Positions 5,305 through 6,643 of a stretch of 6,643 bases of DNA are shown here, piece after piece (the stretch's first letter is position 1; each line of letters starts with the position of its first letter). This DNA is from Synechococcales cyanobacterium PMM_0073 (GTDB taxonomy: Bacteria > Cyanobacteriota > Cyanobacteriia > Elainellales > Elainellaceae): contig CASBQH010000387.1 in the NCBI GenBank assembly GCA_949127695.1, positions 1 to 6,643 of the forward strand, given 5' to 3'. The notes beneath the pieces are model-generated. The model was not told where the DNA came from. It did not search any database and saw nothing but the letters and a program-made list of their open reading frames with translations. The translations under genes and the position numbers were made by a program.

Positions 5305-5379
5305 CGCCACAAATTACGGCTAATCTAGTAGTGACAGGCCAAAGGGCAAGCGCCTTGAGGTTCACCCCACATCATAGCC

Positions 5380-6643
5380 GTGGCCATCGCAGATTTCTTC
5401 CTGGGACTCGCAGTGGGTCTACTGCTGCTGTTCTGGCAGCGTCAGAGGCTGAATGCGCGGTTTAAGCAAATTCTGAGCAAGCTGGAGGTCAATACCGACC
5501 AGTCACCCTTTCCGCTGGCCTCGCAAATTTCGCTGGCGATTGCTCAGCAGCGCCGCGAGCAGCAGGAGATGGGGTTAGAGCTAGCACAGCTGCGGCAGAT
5601 TTTGCAGGCTGCGCCGGTTGGCTATTTGCAGGTAGATGACGAAAATCGTCTGCTCTGGTGCAATTCACAGGCTTGCCAAATCTTGGGTATCCCCGAAATC
5701 TCTGGCTCAAAACCGCGCCTGCTGCTAGAACTGGTGCGCTCTTACGAGCTAGATGCCCTGATTGAACAGACGCGAGATGCAGAGCAGTCTTGTCAGAGCA
5801 GCTGGACGTTCTACCCCATGAGCGCTGACCCCACCCATCTCTCGCAGCAGTCGGCGCTGAGTCTACGGGCATACGGACTGCCCCTGCCCAACCGCGAAAT
5901 TGGCATTTTCTTAGAAAACCGCCAGGAAATTGTGGCGCTGATTCAGCAGCGGGATCGCTGGACTTCTGACTTGGCGCATGAGCTGAAAACGCCCTTGACT
6001 TCCATTCGCCTGGTGGCCGAAACCCTGCAAACTCGGCTAGACCCCAGCCTGCGGAGTTGGGTGGATCGCCTCATTAACGAAACGCTGCGCCTGAGCAAGC
6101 TGGTGCAGGATCTGCTGGATTTAAGTCAGATCCAGCGCGGCACGCTGCGGAACTTAGAGCTGCGCCCCGTTGAGCTAGTCGGCTTAATTCAGTCTGTCTG
6201 GCATAGTCTGGAGCCGCTCGCCCGCCGCAAAGCGCTAGATCTGGACTACTGCGGCCCTGATCAGCTGATTTTGCAGGCAGACGAACCGCGAATGCACCGA
6301 CTGCTAATCAATCTGCTCGACAACAGCATTAAGTACAGCCCGCCGCATCGCTCTATTCAGATCAAACTGAGGCTTGAGCCTGCGGCTGAACTCACCGAGC
6401 CAGAGTCATCGCCAGAGTCATTAATACAGTCACCGCCTAGCTCAGCATGGCTCTATCTAGAGGTGATTGACCAAGGTTCAGGATTCCCCGAAAAAGCCCT
6501 GCCTCATGTATTTGAGCGATTTTATCGAGCCGATCCATCGCGCGCTCGATTGGGGGCTGACGGAGAGCAGGCAATCAGCTTAGCGAGCCTGAGCGCCAAG
6601 CCAAGCAGCAACCAGCCTGATCAGACCACAGACGGGCATATAC
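5380..6643 (+). CDS. sphS: PAS-domain sensor histidine kinase, probably SphS (partial, cut by window end)
   Basis: This is the sensor kinase likely paired with SphR in phosphate-starvation signalling. Of the protein, 421 codons lie in the window. One N-terminal hydrophobic helix (about 6-20, FFLGLAVGLLLLFW) probably tethers it to the membrane. A coiled-coil linker (about 53-78) is followed by a PAS domain (about 70-185, with APVGYLQVDDENRLLWCN). The dimerisation domain carries phospho-acceptor His200 in DLAHELKTPLTSIR. The ATPase domain has the N box NLLDNSIKYSP (Asn311, Asn315), G1 DQGSGFP (Asp364) and F box FERFYRADPSR (378-388). There is no large periplasmic sensor domain. After the F box at least 33 residues pass without reaching the G2 box. 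The GTG at 5380-5382 is the only plausible start after the upstream stop at 5356-5358, and it lacks a well-spaced Shine-Dalgarno. This partial frame has no stop within the window. Confidence 0.88.
   Translation, partial: MAIADFFLGLAVGLLLLFWQRQRLNARFKQILSKLEVNTDQSPFPLASQISLAIAQQRREQQEMGLELAQLRQILQAAPVGYLQVDDENRLLWCNSQACQILGIPEISGSKPRLLLELVRSYELDALIEQTRDAEQSCQSSWTFYPMSADPTHLSQQSALSLRAYGLPLPNREIGIFLENRQEIVALIQQRDRWTSDLAHELKTPLTSIRLVAETLQTRLDPSLRSWVDRLINETLRLSKLVQDLLDLSQIQRGTLRNLELRPVELVGLIQSVWHSLEPLARRKALDLDYCGPDQLILQADEPRMHRLLINLLDNSIKYSPPHRSIQIKLRLEPAAELTEPESSPESLIQSPPSSAWLYLEVIDQGSGFPEKALPHVFERFYRADPSRARLGADGEQAISLASLSAKPSSNQPDQTTDGHI
6399..6421 (+). repeat. 12-bp tandem duplication inside sphS
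   Basis: GCCAGAGTCAT occurs at 6399-6409 and again at 6411-6421, a 12-bp period with one base differing at the junction. It keeps frame and encodes a doubled Pro-Glu-Ser (PESSPES) in a linker between the N box and the G1 box of the kinase. Confidence 0.85.

Noticed and set aside
5341..5360. Short inverted repeat AAGG/CCTT between sphR and sphS
   Set aside because: Only four base pairs with a seven-base loop and no T-run, so it cannot be supported as a terminator or attenuator.
5489..5872. 127-codon minus-strand ORF inside sphS
   Set aside because: It lies wholly opposite the PAS region of a clear histidine kinase. Its Ala/Arg/Ser-rich, patternless sequence is typical of a shadow frame.

Overview
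This window looks like ordinary cyanobacterial chromosome. The evidence is the gene set: a PAS-containing histidine kinase next to a PhoB-type regulator that resemble SphS/SphR, a PEP-CTERM exosortase substrate of a cyanobacterial type, a cyanobacterial-looking FtsX, and an Aat transferase of the short cyanobacterial form. Composition is moderately GC-rich. I saw no perfect HIP1 octamer (GCGATCGC), only near matches, so the genus is open; a Leptolyngbya-like lineage is a guess.

Layout. Positions 1-76 hold a perfect 12-bp tandem array that runs off the left edge. Three minus-strand genes follow: a small two-helix membrane protein (stop codon inside the array), peptide deformylase (def), and a PEP-CTERM surface protein with its own intrinsic terminator. 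A 385-bp divergent intergenic region separates the last of these from plus-strand ftsX. It carries a perfect TATAAT box and an 11-bp-phased direct repeat. ftsX converges on minus-strand aat with only 10 bp between the stop codons. From about 4 kb onward everything is on the plus strand: a 109-residue protein of unknown function whose start codon lies in a 16-bp tandem repeat, then sphR and sphS. sphS is cut by the right edge before its G2 box.

How the genes relate. SphS/SphR form a two-component system, most likely the phosphate-starvation sensor and regulator. Def and Aat both act on protein N-termini, FtsX acts at the division site with FtsE (not in this window), and the PEP-CTERM protein is an exported, sorted surface protein. 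Apart from sphR-sphS these look like neighbours, not one pathway. I found no convincing novel multigene system. The items most worth a second look are small-scale: the tandem repeats touching gene ends, the 11-bp-phased repeat near a Pho regulator, the insertions in the SphS ATP-binding domain, and paired AT-rich palindromes. Four of the seven genes appear to use GTG starts, and the ribosome-binding sites suggest shorter N-termini than the longest open frames.
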